This document shows, in pieces, positions 47,446 through 56,010 of a stretch of 64,000 bases of DNA (its first letter is position 1; the number at the start of each line of letters is the position of its first letter). The DNA lies in NCBI RefSeq assembly GCF_000092065.1, contig NC_009356.1, positions 186,001 to 250,000 on the forward strand. The letters are read 5' to 3'. This DNA is from Ostreococcus lucimarinus CCE9901. Taxonomy: Eukaryota > Chlorophyta > Mamiellophyceae > Mamiellales > Bathycoccaceae. The translations under genes and the position numbers were made by a program. The notes under the pieces were generated by a model. The model made no database searches. It worked only from the letters and a program-made list of their open reading frames with translations, and was not told the origin of the DNA.

Positions 47446-47569
47446 GTCAAAGTCGCGGTTTCGTCGTCGTCGTCGCGCGCGCGCGCCGTCGCGCGGGCTC
47501 GCGTCGCGTCGCGCGGGCTCGCGTCGCGTCGCGTCGCGCGCGCACCGTCCGAAGCGCCGCGGCGTCCAT
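46998..47569 (-). CDS. PDCD5/TFAR19 family protein
   Basis: 124 aa after splicing: exon 1 47569-47546 (8 codons), intron 47545-47349 (197 bp, donor GTGCGCG, branch CTGAC, acceptor ACAG, phase 0), exon 2 47348-46998. The total equals the 125-aa length of human PDCD5. The conserved core is LSRIAIVKPEKARALEESI, RVRRVSEQALIGML and KINFDRRRNAFDEDDE, matching LSNLALVKPEK...VSEQGLIEIL...VKFNRRK...DEDD. The family is an archaeo-eukaryotic triple-helix protein linked in animals to apoptosis and tubulin/TRiC binding; the role in algae is unknown. The conserved start is only found when the intron is removed. Confidence 0.9.
47351..47482. repeat. Imperfect ~66-bp tandem duplication with two (gtc)9 runs
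   Basis: Unit 1 starts with nine gtc units at 47351-47377, unit 2 with nine at 47418-47444. Each is followed by the same gtttcgtcgtcg and cgcgcgcgcg blocks. Both lie inside the PDCD5 intron, next to the branch and acceptor. Confidence 0.8.
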
Positions 47570-47623
47570 CGCGCGCGCCGTCGCGCGTCGCGCGGTGCCG
47601 CCGCACACGTCGACGCGCGCGCG

Positions 47624-48212
47624 ATGGCTCGAGAGCAGAGGTGCGCGACGACGGCGCGCGCGACGGACGACGACGGCGCGAGGCGCGTCGAGGACGACCG
47701 CGCGATGGACGACCGCGGGTCGAGGACGCGGCGACGCGCGACGGACGCGCGACGGATGCGCGCGAGTTGTTTGAGTTGTTTGAGTTTTTGAGTTTCGACG
47801 CGACGACTGACGCGAGACGACGGACGCGCGCAGCGCGAACGACGAGGACGCGTCGACGAGCTTTTTCTTGGTGTCGCCGAGCGCGGTGGTGGGCGCGAGG
47901 AAGCGCGGGTCGGACGCGGCGTTCGGGACGAGGGACGGCGCGGACGCGCGCGACGGCGCGGAACGCGCGGGGAAGCGACGGAGGAGTTTGCGACTCGCGC
48001 GCGCGGCGCCGGCGCGGGCGAAGGATGATTGCGGCGATGCGCGCGCGAAGGGGACGGGCGCGGCGCGCGCGGTGCCGAAACCGCGAGTTTTGACGAAGGC
48101 GAACGCGAACGTTCCGGCGCCGAGAGGCGCGGCGACGAAAGTCGTCGGCGAGGTCGCGCCGGCGAAGAAATCGTTTCCGGCGCCGCGGTTGGATAAACTG
48201 CGGGGGACGTGA
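47624..48212 (+). CDS. Hypothetical basic 131-aa protein (two exons)
   Basis: Exon 1 is only 47624-47640 (17 nt), then intron 47641-47833 (193 bp, donor GTGCGCG, branch CTGAC, acceptor GCAG, phase 2) and exon 2 47834-48212. The start reads MAREQSANDEDASTSFFLVS. The rest is Arg/Ala/Lys-rich with GARKRG, GKRRRSLRL, VPKPRVLTKANANVPAP and a C-terminal KKSFPAPRLDKLRGT. Unrecognised; the basic composition suggests nucleic-acid or tubulin binding, or low-complexity nuclear protein. The splice signals match those of neighbouring genes. Its ATG lies 54 bp from the PDCD5 ATG on the other strand. Confidence 0.5.
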
Positions 48213-48278
48213 GTGTCGTGACGCGCTCGCCGCGCGGTCGGGTCCTCGAACGTCGCTGAGAAATAGTTACAAGCGTAC

Positions 48279-50267
48279 TCAAATAGATTCCGCGAAGCGG
48301 ACGACGTCGCGAACCGCGCCGCCGCGACACTGACTTCCAGAGCCGTCTAGCCCGTCGAAAGTTCGGGACCAGACGTCGTGCACGAACGCGCGCTCGCGCT
48401 CGAGCGCGAAGCGCGGCTCGCCGTGGACGCCGATGAGCCAAGGAAGGGGCTTTTCTCCGTTTTCTATGACGAATTCGAGCTCGAAGAATACCGGAGCGCC
48501 GACGGCGGCGTATCCGGCGTAATGCGAGTCTTGTATGACGTTCCGTTCTTCCCTGACGCGCGCGCGGAAAGCGCGCACGACGGTTTGACACTGCGCGATC
48601 ATAGTCTTTGAAATGTCGTCCAATCCAAGCAAGCGCGCGCACAAGTCATCGATGTCGACTTCTCGCACCACGGCGGAGGCTTCGTCGCCGCTCAAGCCTC
48701 GATTTGTGAACTCGCGCAAGAACAGCTCGTCGTCGTATTCGTCACCCAAAATCACGCCATCGCCGTACTCGCGCACCGTGGAGTGCACTGACACGTATTG
48801 CGCGATGTACGCGACGTCGAAGCTCGGTTCGCGATCGGGAACGAACGCCGCGCGGACGCGTACCGAGCACTTTCGACCGAGCTCGTCCGTCACGCAGTCC
48901 TCGACGCGTCGCTGTGCGATGAGCCCACCTCGCGATCGTCGCGACGACGAGTCGATGATTTCCTCGCGAAAATACGCCAGCGTCCCGATGCGATTCTTGC
49001 GCTGTTTGAAAAGGCCTGGAAATTTCACGTGCTCGCCTTTGAGAACGTAGAGACGATTCGCGTCGCCAGAGCTCAAGTTTTCATCGATGTTCTCACTCGT
49101 GACCAACGTGGGCGATGAGACCGCGCCAGTGCCGTCGTACTGCGCGATAGCCTCGTGCGCTCGCGTTTTCGATGTCAGGAGTTCGTGCCAATGAGCGCCG
49201 TGGCTCACACTGTTGAACATGTCGAGCGAAGCGAAGAGGGAATCTTCGCCGCGCTCGGCTTCTGCGACCGACTCGCGCGCATTCCGCCACATTTCGCGGT
49301 ACGCCTCCACACTCTCATCGTCTCCACCATCGCACGCTAAGCGTGCGAGCGGATATACCGCCATGATTCCCGCGCCCGCGTGGAGCGCTTGCGTGTACAA
49401 ACTCGTCGGCTCGGCGGCGTAGCCGTTGAGATGCAGCGCGTGCGCGAGCGTGAACAACAACAGCGGATGCTTACCCGGTCTCACGAACTTACCCTCGGGA
49501 CCTCCTGATTTAGCCAACCGCATGAGTTTCACCGCACTCGCGATCGCGCCGAACTGCACGCACATCAGTCGCGCCAGCGCGATCCACGCGTCTGGATAGT
49601 CAAACGCGACGTTGACGCACTTGGCGTACTCCTCCTCGGCGTGATTGTACAACCCCAGATCTTCGCACATTCGTCCCGCGAATACGTACGCGGCGACGCA
49701 ACTGGGCGTGTGCTCGTACGTCGATCGCACGCATGAGAGACCGCGCGCGACGTACCCCTGCGCGCGATACACCGCGCCCAGCTGCAGCGACGCCTCGTAG
49801 TACTCTGGTTCAATCGCCAACGCGCGCTCCACCTTTTCCGCGAACGCGACCGCGGCCGCCCGCGCGCGCGGCGCGCCCTCGGGCGCCACCATCGCGTTCC
49901 TCGCGTCCTCCATCAGCTCCACGACCCTCGGATCGCGATCGCGCGCCTCGGCCGCCGCCGTCATCGCGCGCACCTCGGCGTCTCGCTTCGCCTCGTCCAG
50001 CCCCTCCCGCGCGCTCGCCTCGGCGTCCTCGCGAAGCGCCGCCTCCACGTCGTCCAGCGCGCGACGCGCGTCGTTCACGTCATCGTCGTCGCGCTCGTCC
50101 TCGTCGCCGTCGCGCGCGCGATCCATCGCGTCCGCGCGCGCGCCCTCGATCGCCGCTCGAATCTTTTTCGCATCCTCGAGCACGACCCTCGCGTCGCGTC
50201 TTCGCGCCGTCTCCGCCGCGCGCCGTCGCGCCGTCGCGTACGACGTCGCGCGCTCGAATCCATACAT
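48279..50267 (-). CDS. TPR protein with degenerate tubulin-tyrosine-ligase-like C-terminal domain
   Basis: 662 aa, single exon. The N-terminal ~120 residues form a charged coiled coil. Tetratricopeptide-like helices follow (ALAIEPEYYEASLQLGAVYR, YNHAEEEYAKCVNVAFDYPD, LYTQALHAGAGIMAVYPLAR). From about residue 390 the chain resembles the TTL/TTLL ATP-grasp fold: LYVLKGEHVKFPGLF, LIAQRRVEDCVTDELGRKCS then VRVRAAFVP (TTL: vQrYi..P.l..GrKfDlR.Y), and FFELEFVIENGEKPLPWLIG in place of the family's FE..G.D...D..l.pWLlEvN. The final E-x-N is changed to G-V-H, so metal/ATP binding is doubtful. Function unknown; a non-catalytic binding module is possible. Confidence 0.6.
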   Translation of the reverse strand: MYGFERATSYATARRRAAETARRRDARVVLEDAKKIRAAIEGARADAMDRARDGDEDERDDDDVNDARRALDDVEAALREDAEASAREGLDEAKRDAEVRAMTAAAEARDRDPRVVELMEDARNAMVAPEGAPRARAAAVAFAEKVERALAIEPEYYEASLQLGAVYRAQGYVARGLSCVRSTYEHTPSCVAAYVFAGRMCEDLGLYNHAEEEYAKCVNVAFDYPDAWIALARLMCVQFGAIASAVKLMRLAKSGGPEGKFVRPGKHPLLLFTLAHALHLNGYAAEPTSLYTQALHAGAGIMAVYPLARLACDGGDDESVEAYREMWRNARESVAEAERGEDSLFASLDMFNSVSHGAHWHELLTSKTRAHEAIAQYDGTGAVSSPTLVTSENIDENLSSGDANRLYVLKGEHVKFPGLFKQRKNRIGTLAYFREEIIDSSSRRSRGGLIAQRRVEDCVTDELGRKCSVRVRAAFVPDREPSFDVAYIAQYVSVHSTVREYGDGVILGDEYDDELFLREFTNRGLSGDEASAVVREVDIDDLCARLLGLDDISKTMIAQCQTVVRAFRARVREERNVIQDSHYAGYAAVGAPVFFELEFVIENGEKPLPWLIGVHGEPRFALERERAFVHDVWSRTFDGLDGSGSQCRGGAVRDVVRFAESI

Positions 50268-50417
50268 GCGTTCGATCGCGCGCGCGCGCGACGCGTCGTC
50301 GTCTCGCGCGTCGGTCGCGCGGTTTCCGCGCGCCGCGTGCGTTTTCGAAAAAGCGTTTTTTCGACGATTCGACTCGGCGCGCGGTCAAACCGCGACGCCG
50401 CGTCGTTCGCGCGCTCG

Positions 50418-51164
50418 ATGCGCGCGCTCGTCGGCGGCGCGGACTGCGCGCGCGCGGGCGTCGCGATCGTCCTCGGCGGATTCGCGCGCGATCGCGCGTG
50501 GCGCGACGTCGCGCGCGACGACGACGGCGCGCGATCGTCGCGCGCCGTCGTCGACGATGATTTCGACGACGACGACGCGCGCGCGACGGCGACGGCGACG
50601 CCGACGCTCGGCGCGGCGCGCGACGGCGACGACGCCTTCGTCGCGCTGAACGCGCGCGTCGACCGCGCGGACGCGGCGCGCGTCGCGCTGGAGGCGATCG
50701 ACGCGCTGGACGCGCTCGCGGGCGACGACGCGCTGGACGAGGCGTGCTTCGTCGTGGCGGTGCGCGACGACGCGCTCGAGCGGGACGCGCGCGAGGTGGA
50801 CGACGCGGAGGCGTTTCTCGCGTTCGAAGACGCGCGAAACGGCGCGCGGGCGTCGCGAGCGGAGGGGATCGTGGCGAGGGCGCTCGGCGCGCGAGGGCTC
50901 GACGCGCGAGACGGCGGCGCGCTGGCGACGACGCTGCGGGCGTTGGAGGCGCGCGGGACGAAGACGAGGGTGCTGTACGCGCCGGCACACGAGGCGGGGA
51001 AGTTCGACGCGGACGGCGGGCGAGCGGCGATGGCGGTGAGGCATCGGTTGGGGCGGGCGGTGGAGGCGAGCGCGTTCGCGACGGCGCGCGCGTACGACGA
51101 GGACGCGGCGGCGAGATTGACGCCGGCAGCGGCGGCGAACGAGCGCGAGTCCCTGTACGTGTGA
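50418..51164 (+). CDS. Hypothetical protein, acidic/alanine-rich
   Basis: 248 aa from the ATG at 50418 (the frame is open from a GTG at 50337). Contains MRALVGGADCARAGVAIVLG, an Asp-rich low-complexity stretch around residues 45-60, a helical ADAARVALEAIDALDALAGD region and a C-terminal ALEARGTKTRVLYAPAHEAG block. No family recognised. Codon use and an uninterrupted frame with a plausible beta/alpha C-terminal half support coding, but composition bias makes this uncertain. Divergent from the TPR/TTL-like gene, 150 bp between starts. Confidence 0.5.
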   Translation: MRALVGGADCARAGVAIVLGGFARDRAWRDVARDDDGARSSRAVVDDDFDDDDARATATATPTLGAARDGDDAFVALNARVDRADAARVALEAIDALDALAGDDALDEACFVVAVRDDALERDAREVDDAEAFLAFEDARNGARASRAEGIVARALGARGLDARDGGALATTLRALEARGTKTRVLYAPAHEAGKFDADGGRAAMAVRHRLGRAVEASAFATARAYDEDAAARLTPAAAANERESLYV

Positions 51165-51216
51165 TGGCGCGCTAAACTGAACGGTATTGTAATATTAAAT
51201 CGACGAACGCGTTCGC

Positions 51217-52302
51217 TCACGCGGACGGTGGCGGCGGCGGCGGCGGCGGCGGTCCGCGCGCCGGCGGCATCACGATGGTCGGTCGCCCTCGCGCGTCGTA
51301 TCGCACCGGCACGTACATCATCGGCTGCCCAGCGGCGGACGGTGGCGGCGGCGCGCCGCCGACGCCCATCTGTCCCATTGCCGCGCTCGGCGGCGGCGGT
51401 GGCGGTCGCGGAAGCCCGCGCATGCCGAACATACCGCCGCCGCCCATCGGCGACGGCTTGGCGCCGCCGCCGCGCGCGCCGGACGATCGCTTCTTTCCGT
51501 TCGCCTTTTTCCGCGCCGCTTTCGCCGCGGCTTCCTCTTCGTCGTCGCTGAACTCTTCCTCCTCGACCACTTCCTCGTCATCCTTACCGCTCGCGTCGTA
51601 CCCCTTCTTATACAACCTCGCGACGTTCGGAATCCTCCTCGACCGCCCGACGACGACGAACACCTCGTCCCCCGTCTCCGCCGTCACCTCCTCCGGCAAC
51701 CGCAGCGCGTACAGCGGCGCGCTCACCGGTCCAAACACCTCCTCGATCGCTCCCAACCCTCGCCGATCGCGCGTGCACAGCACGCTCTCCTCGTCCAGCG
51801 TCTCGTCGACGCCGTCCAGATCCGTCTCTCGCTCGCGCGTCGCGTCGCCCCTCCCGCTCTGCACCACCATCGTCCGTCCCACCACCGACACCACCCGTCC
51901 CACCGCCTCGATCGTCTCGTCGCTCCCGATCGCCGCCACCGGCGTCACCGCCCCGTCGTCGTTCGCGATCTCGTTCCGCGTCCTCGGCGGCGCGTCGCCG
52001 TCTTCGCCGTCCTCGTCGTCGTCGTCGTCGTCCCCCCCGTCGCGCGCGCGCGCCAACCACTTCGGCACGTCCCTCGCGCTCACGCTCTCGCACGACGTCG
52101 ACCCATCGTCTTCGTCGCTCTCGCTCGTCGTCCACGCGCTCGACGAGCTCGCGTCGTCGCGCCGTCGCGCCTCGTCGAACGCGAATTCCGGCACGCGCGC
52201 CTCGTCGCTCGCGTCGTCGCGTCGCGCGTCGCCCGTCGCGCGGGCCGCCGCCGCGGCGACGCGCACGTCGAGCGGCGCGCGTTCGAGCGCGCGCTCGAGC
52301 AT
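51217..52302 (-). CDS. NAF1, H/ACA snoRNP assembly factor
   Basis: 361 aa from the ATG at 52302. The central Gar1/Naf1 core runs from TRNEIANDDGAVTPVAAIGS through IEAVGRVVSVVGRTMVVQSG to ESVLCTRDRRGLGAIEEVFG and PVSAPLYALRLP, the typical order of Naf1 (NEI ... G.V.SIV ... LC..DR..LG.I.EVFGPV..P.Y). It is flanked by an acidic Ser/Asp-rich N-terminal region and a C-terminal proline/glycine-rich tail with PPPPPP runs. Naf1 escorts dyskerin and is replaced by Gar1 in mature H/ACA RNPs; the long tails distinguish it from Gar1. It diverges from exportin-1, 128 bp between starts. Confidence 0.92.
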   Translation of the reverse strand: MLERALERAPLDVRVAAAAARATGDARRDDASDEARVPEFAFDEARRRDDASSSSAWTTSESDEDDGSTSCESVSARDVPKWLARARDGGDDDDDDEDGEDGDAPPRTRNEIANDDGAVTPVAAIGSDETIEAVGRVVSVVGRTMVVQSGRGDATRERETDLDGVDETLDEESVLCTRDRRGLGAIEEVFGPVSAPLYALRLPEEVTAETGDEVFVVVGRSRRIPNVARLYKKGYDASGKDDEEVVEEEEFSDDEEEAAAKAARKKANGKKRSSGARGGGAKPSPMGGGGMFGMRGLPRPPPPPPSAAMGQMGVGGAPPPPSAAGQPMMYVPVRYDARGRPTIVMPPARGPPPPPPPPPSA

Positions 52303-52430
52303 CGCGCGCGCCGTCGCGGCGCGACGACGCGAAGTGCGGCGCTCGATCGAGTCGTTGCGGGACGTCGCGACGACCGCCGGCACACGCGCGCGCGCTCGCG
52401 ATCGCGACGACGCGACGGCGCGACGACGCG

Positions 52431-55400
52431 ATGGACGTCGCGCGCGCGGTGCTCGACGGCGACGTCGCGGCGCTGGACGAGGTGGTGGAGCAATTCTACG
52501 GCGGTGACTCTGGCAAGGTGCGACGAATCGAACGCGCGAACGAACGAATCGGGACGGAAAGGGCGCGGAAGCGGGCGCGGGACGCGCCGAGACGGGATCG
52601 AAGGCGAGGACGAACGATGGGACGTCGATGGACGGGGCGCGAACGCGCGAGGGCGCGCGGAGGGACGAAAGGGGGGGGGGGGGATCGATGAGATGATCGA
52701 CGCGCGAGCGAAGGCGCGGAGCGAAGGCGCGGAGCGAAGGCGTGGACGGCGCGACGCGCGACGCGCGACGCGAGGGGAGGACGCGCGGACGCGAAAACGC
52801 GCGGATCGGGACGGGCGACGAGAATTTGAGGACTGACGAAGACGGTTCGACTCGACGGCGACAGCGCGCGGAGGCGGAGAAGATTTTGCAGAGTTTGCAA
52901 GAGCACGAACAGACGTGGACGCGCGTGGATGGGATCTTGGAGACGTCTAAGAATGCGAATACGAAGTTTTTCGCGCTGCAAGTGCTGGATGGGGTGATCA
53001 AGTACCGATGGGGGTTGTTGCCGAACGACCAACGCGAGGGGATCAAAAATTTCGTGAGCAATTTGATCATCAAGTTGAGCGCCGATGAGACGACGTTTAG
53101 GCGGGATCGGGCGTACATCAACAAGATCAATAACGTGCTGGTGCAGATTTTGAAACACGATTGGCCGCATCGCTGGCAGAGTTTCATTCCGGATTTGGTG
53201 GGCGCGGCGAGGACGAGCGAGTCGCTGTGCGAAAACTGCATGAGCATCTTGAAATTGCTGTCGGAGGAAGTTTTCGATTTCAGTCGAGGGGAGATGACGC
53301 AAGACAAAATTAGAGCGCTGAAGACTTCTTTGAACAGCGAGTTCAAGATGATTCACGAGCTGTGCGAGTTTGTCCTGACGCATTCGCAAAAACCAGAGTT
53401 GATAAAGACGACGCTCACGACGCTCAACGCGTTCTTGTCGTGGATACCTCTCGGTTACATCTTCGAGTCGTCGTTGTTGGACACCTTGCTCGCGCTCGCG
53501 CCCAATCCGGCGTATCGCAACATCGCATTCCTCTGTCTGTCGGAGATTGGTGGTTTGAACGTCGAGGCGAAATACGACGCGCACTTCATCAAGCTCTACA
53601 CCGTCGCCGTGGAACACCTGCTGGGCATCTTGCCTCGCGGCGTGAACATCGCCCAGGCGTACGCCAACGGTACGGATGACGAGCAGGCGTTTGTGCAAAA
53701 CTTGGGCATCTTCCTCACTCAATTTTTCAAAGCTCACATCGTGCTCTTGGAATCGACCGCCGAGTTGCAGCAATCGATGCTCATCGGCATCGAGTATCTT
53801 TTGAACATTTCCTACGTGGAAGAACCTGAAGTTTTCAAGGTTTGCCTCGATTACTGGCACTTCATGGTGTGTGATGTGTTCCAATCCGAAGGCGGTGATG
53901 CCGGGGACTTCCGATTCGGCGGAGATGTCGTCGCTCAAAACGAGCGAGGCGTAAACCGTCGAGTGCTGTACGCCGCGCCGTTTAGCAAACTGCGCTTGCT
54001 GATGATTTCGCGCATGGCCAAACCGGAGGAGGTTTTGATCGTAGAGGATGAAAATGGGAACATCGTGCGAGAAACTTTGAAGGATAACGACGTCTTGGTG
54101 CAGTACAAGATTATGCGCGAGACTCTGATTTACCTTGCGCATCTCGACCACAAGGATACCGAAACGCAAATGCTCGAAAAACTGCACGCGCAGCTCAACG
54201 GTCGTGAGTACACGTGGCATACGTTGAACACGCTCTGTTGGGCCATCGGTTCGATCAGTGGATCCATGCAAGAGGATCAAGAGAACCGATTTCTGGTGAC
54301 CGCCATTCGAGACTTGCTCAACCTGTGCGAAATCATGCGCATGAAGGACCACAAAGCCGTCATCGCGTCAAACATCATGTACGTTGTCGGACAGTACCCG
54401 CGCTTCTTACGTCTACATTGGAAGTTCTTGAAGACCGTGGTGAACAAGCTGTTCGAGTTCATGCACGAGACGCATCCGGGTGTGCAGGATATGGCGTGCG
54501 ATACGTTTCTGAAGATCTCCATGAAATGCAAGCGCAAATTTGTCATTTTACAAGTTGGCGAGACGGAGCCGTTCGTCGACGAACTTTTGCGAGGACTGTC
54601 TGACACTATTCGCGACTTAGAGCCGCATCAAGTGCACACGTTCTACGAATCTGTCGGTCACATGATCGGCAGCGAGTTGAACCCGGCGAAGAGAGAAGAG
54701 TACGTGCAGCGATTGATGGCGCCTCCCAATGAGCAGTGGCAACAAATCATGACTCAGGCGCGCCAGAATAGTGAGTGCTTGAAGAATCAAGACGTCATCA
54801 AAAACATCTTGAACATTCTCAAGTCGAACACGCACTTTTGCATGTCTCTTGGCCAACCGTTCCAAAACCAAATGTCAGCCATTTACGCGGATGTTTTGAA
54901 CGTTTACAAGCTTTACAGCGAATTGGTCAGTCAAAGCATCGCGGAAGGCGGGCCGTACGCAAGTAAGTCGTCCTTTGTCAAGTTGTTGCGCTCCGTCAAA
55001 CGAGAAGTTCTTCGACTCATCGAAACATTTGTCGAACGCTGCGACGACCCGCATCTCGTCGCGCAGCAGCTCGTGCCGCAGATGTACGATCCCATCTTGG
55101 GTGACTATGCGCGGAACATTCCGGACGCGCGCGACGCCGAGGTGTTGTCGCTCTTCGCGGCAATCATCAATAAGGTGGAGACTGCGATGACCGATGAAAT
55201 TCCGAAGATCTTCGACGCCGTGTTTGAGTGCACGTTGTCGATGATTACGAAGAACTTTGAGGACTTCCCCGATCATCGACTAAAGTTCTTCCTGCTTCTT
55301 CGTTCGGTAACGAATCACTGCTTCCGAGCTCTCGTTGCGTTGAGCCCGGCGCATTTGAAACTCATCATTGATTCCATTGTCTGGGCATTCCGTCACACCG

Positions 55401-55957
55401 AGCGCAACGTCGCGGATGAAGGTTTGAACTTACTTTTGGAGATGATGAAGTACTTTCAACTCTCCGAATACTGCAATCAATTCCACCAAAGCTTCTACTT
55501 GATGACGATGAGCGAGGTCTTCGCCGTCATGACGGATGGTTTTCACAAGCCAGGTTTCAAATTGCACGCTCTCATTCTGCAAAATCTCTTCACTATTAGC
55601 GAAAGTGATCAATTGAGTGCGCCTCTTTGGGACGTTGCGGCGAAGGGGGCGGGCGCTTATCCGTCCAACGCGGCTTTCGTTCAAGAGCACTGCGCGCAGT
55701 TGTTGTGCACCTCGTTCCCGAACATGCCACCAGCTGAAGTTCAAACGTTAGTTCTCGCGATGTTCCAATGCAAGAATGACCTCGCGGCGTTCAAGTCAAC
55801 GTTGAGGGACTTCTTAGTGCAGACGAAACAATTTAGCAGCGTGGATTTTGCAGAGGAAGAGCAAAGCCGGTTAGCGGCTCAGCGACAAGCGCGGCTTTCA
55901 GCTATTCCGGGGATGGTCAGCGGCGCGAACGTCGGTGACATGGATGACGACGAGTAG
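52431..55957 (+). CDS. XPO1: Exportin-1 / CRM1
   Basis: 1059 aa: exon 1 52431-52517 (29 codons), intron 52518-52864 (347 bp, donor GTGCGAC, branch CTGAC, acceptor ACAG, phase 0), exon 2 52865-55957. The junction gives FYGGDSGKRAEAEKILQSLQ, matching CRM1. The CRIME/importin-beta N-terminal region (EHEQTWTRVDGILETSKNAN) and the central NES-groove helices (HKAVIASNIMYVVGQYPRFL, FKTVVNKLF-type, THPGVQDMACDTFLKISMKC) are highly conserved. The leptomycin-B-reactive cysteine is kept (LLNLCE, about C517). It exports leucine-rich NES cargo with RanGTP through nuclear pores. Length matches the family. Confidence 0.97.
52671..52683. repeat. G13 homopolymer in the XPO1 intron
   Basis: Thirteen consecutive G, the longest homopolymer noticed in the window; a G-quadruplex-prone or error-prone site within the intron. 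Confidence 0.9.
52706..52744. repeat. Three 13-bp tandem units in the XPO1 intron
   Basis: gagcgaaggcgcg repeated three times, the last with one change, about 120 bp before the acceptor. Confidence 0.9.
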
Positions 55958-56010
55958 ATCGACGGCTCTTTAAATACTACGAAATCTAACAATAGCTAAA
56001 TATATATAGT

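Noticed and set aside
48205-48216. GTGAGT at the end of the 131-aa basic gene as a second intron donor
   Set aside because: No CTGAC-CAG pair follows before the convergent TPR gene; the in-frame TGA is accepted as the stop.
52496-54352. 618-codon minus-strand frame opposite exportin-1
   Set aside because: Shadow of the strongly conserved XPO1 exon on the other strand; composition is His/Gln/Arg/Leu-rich with no family match.
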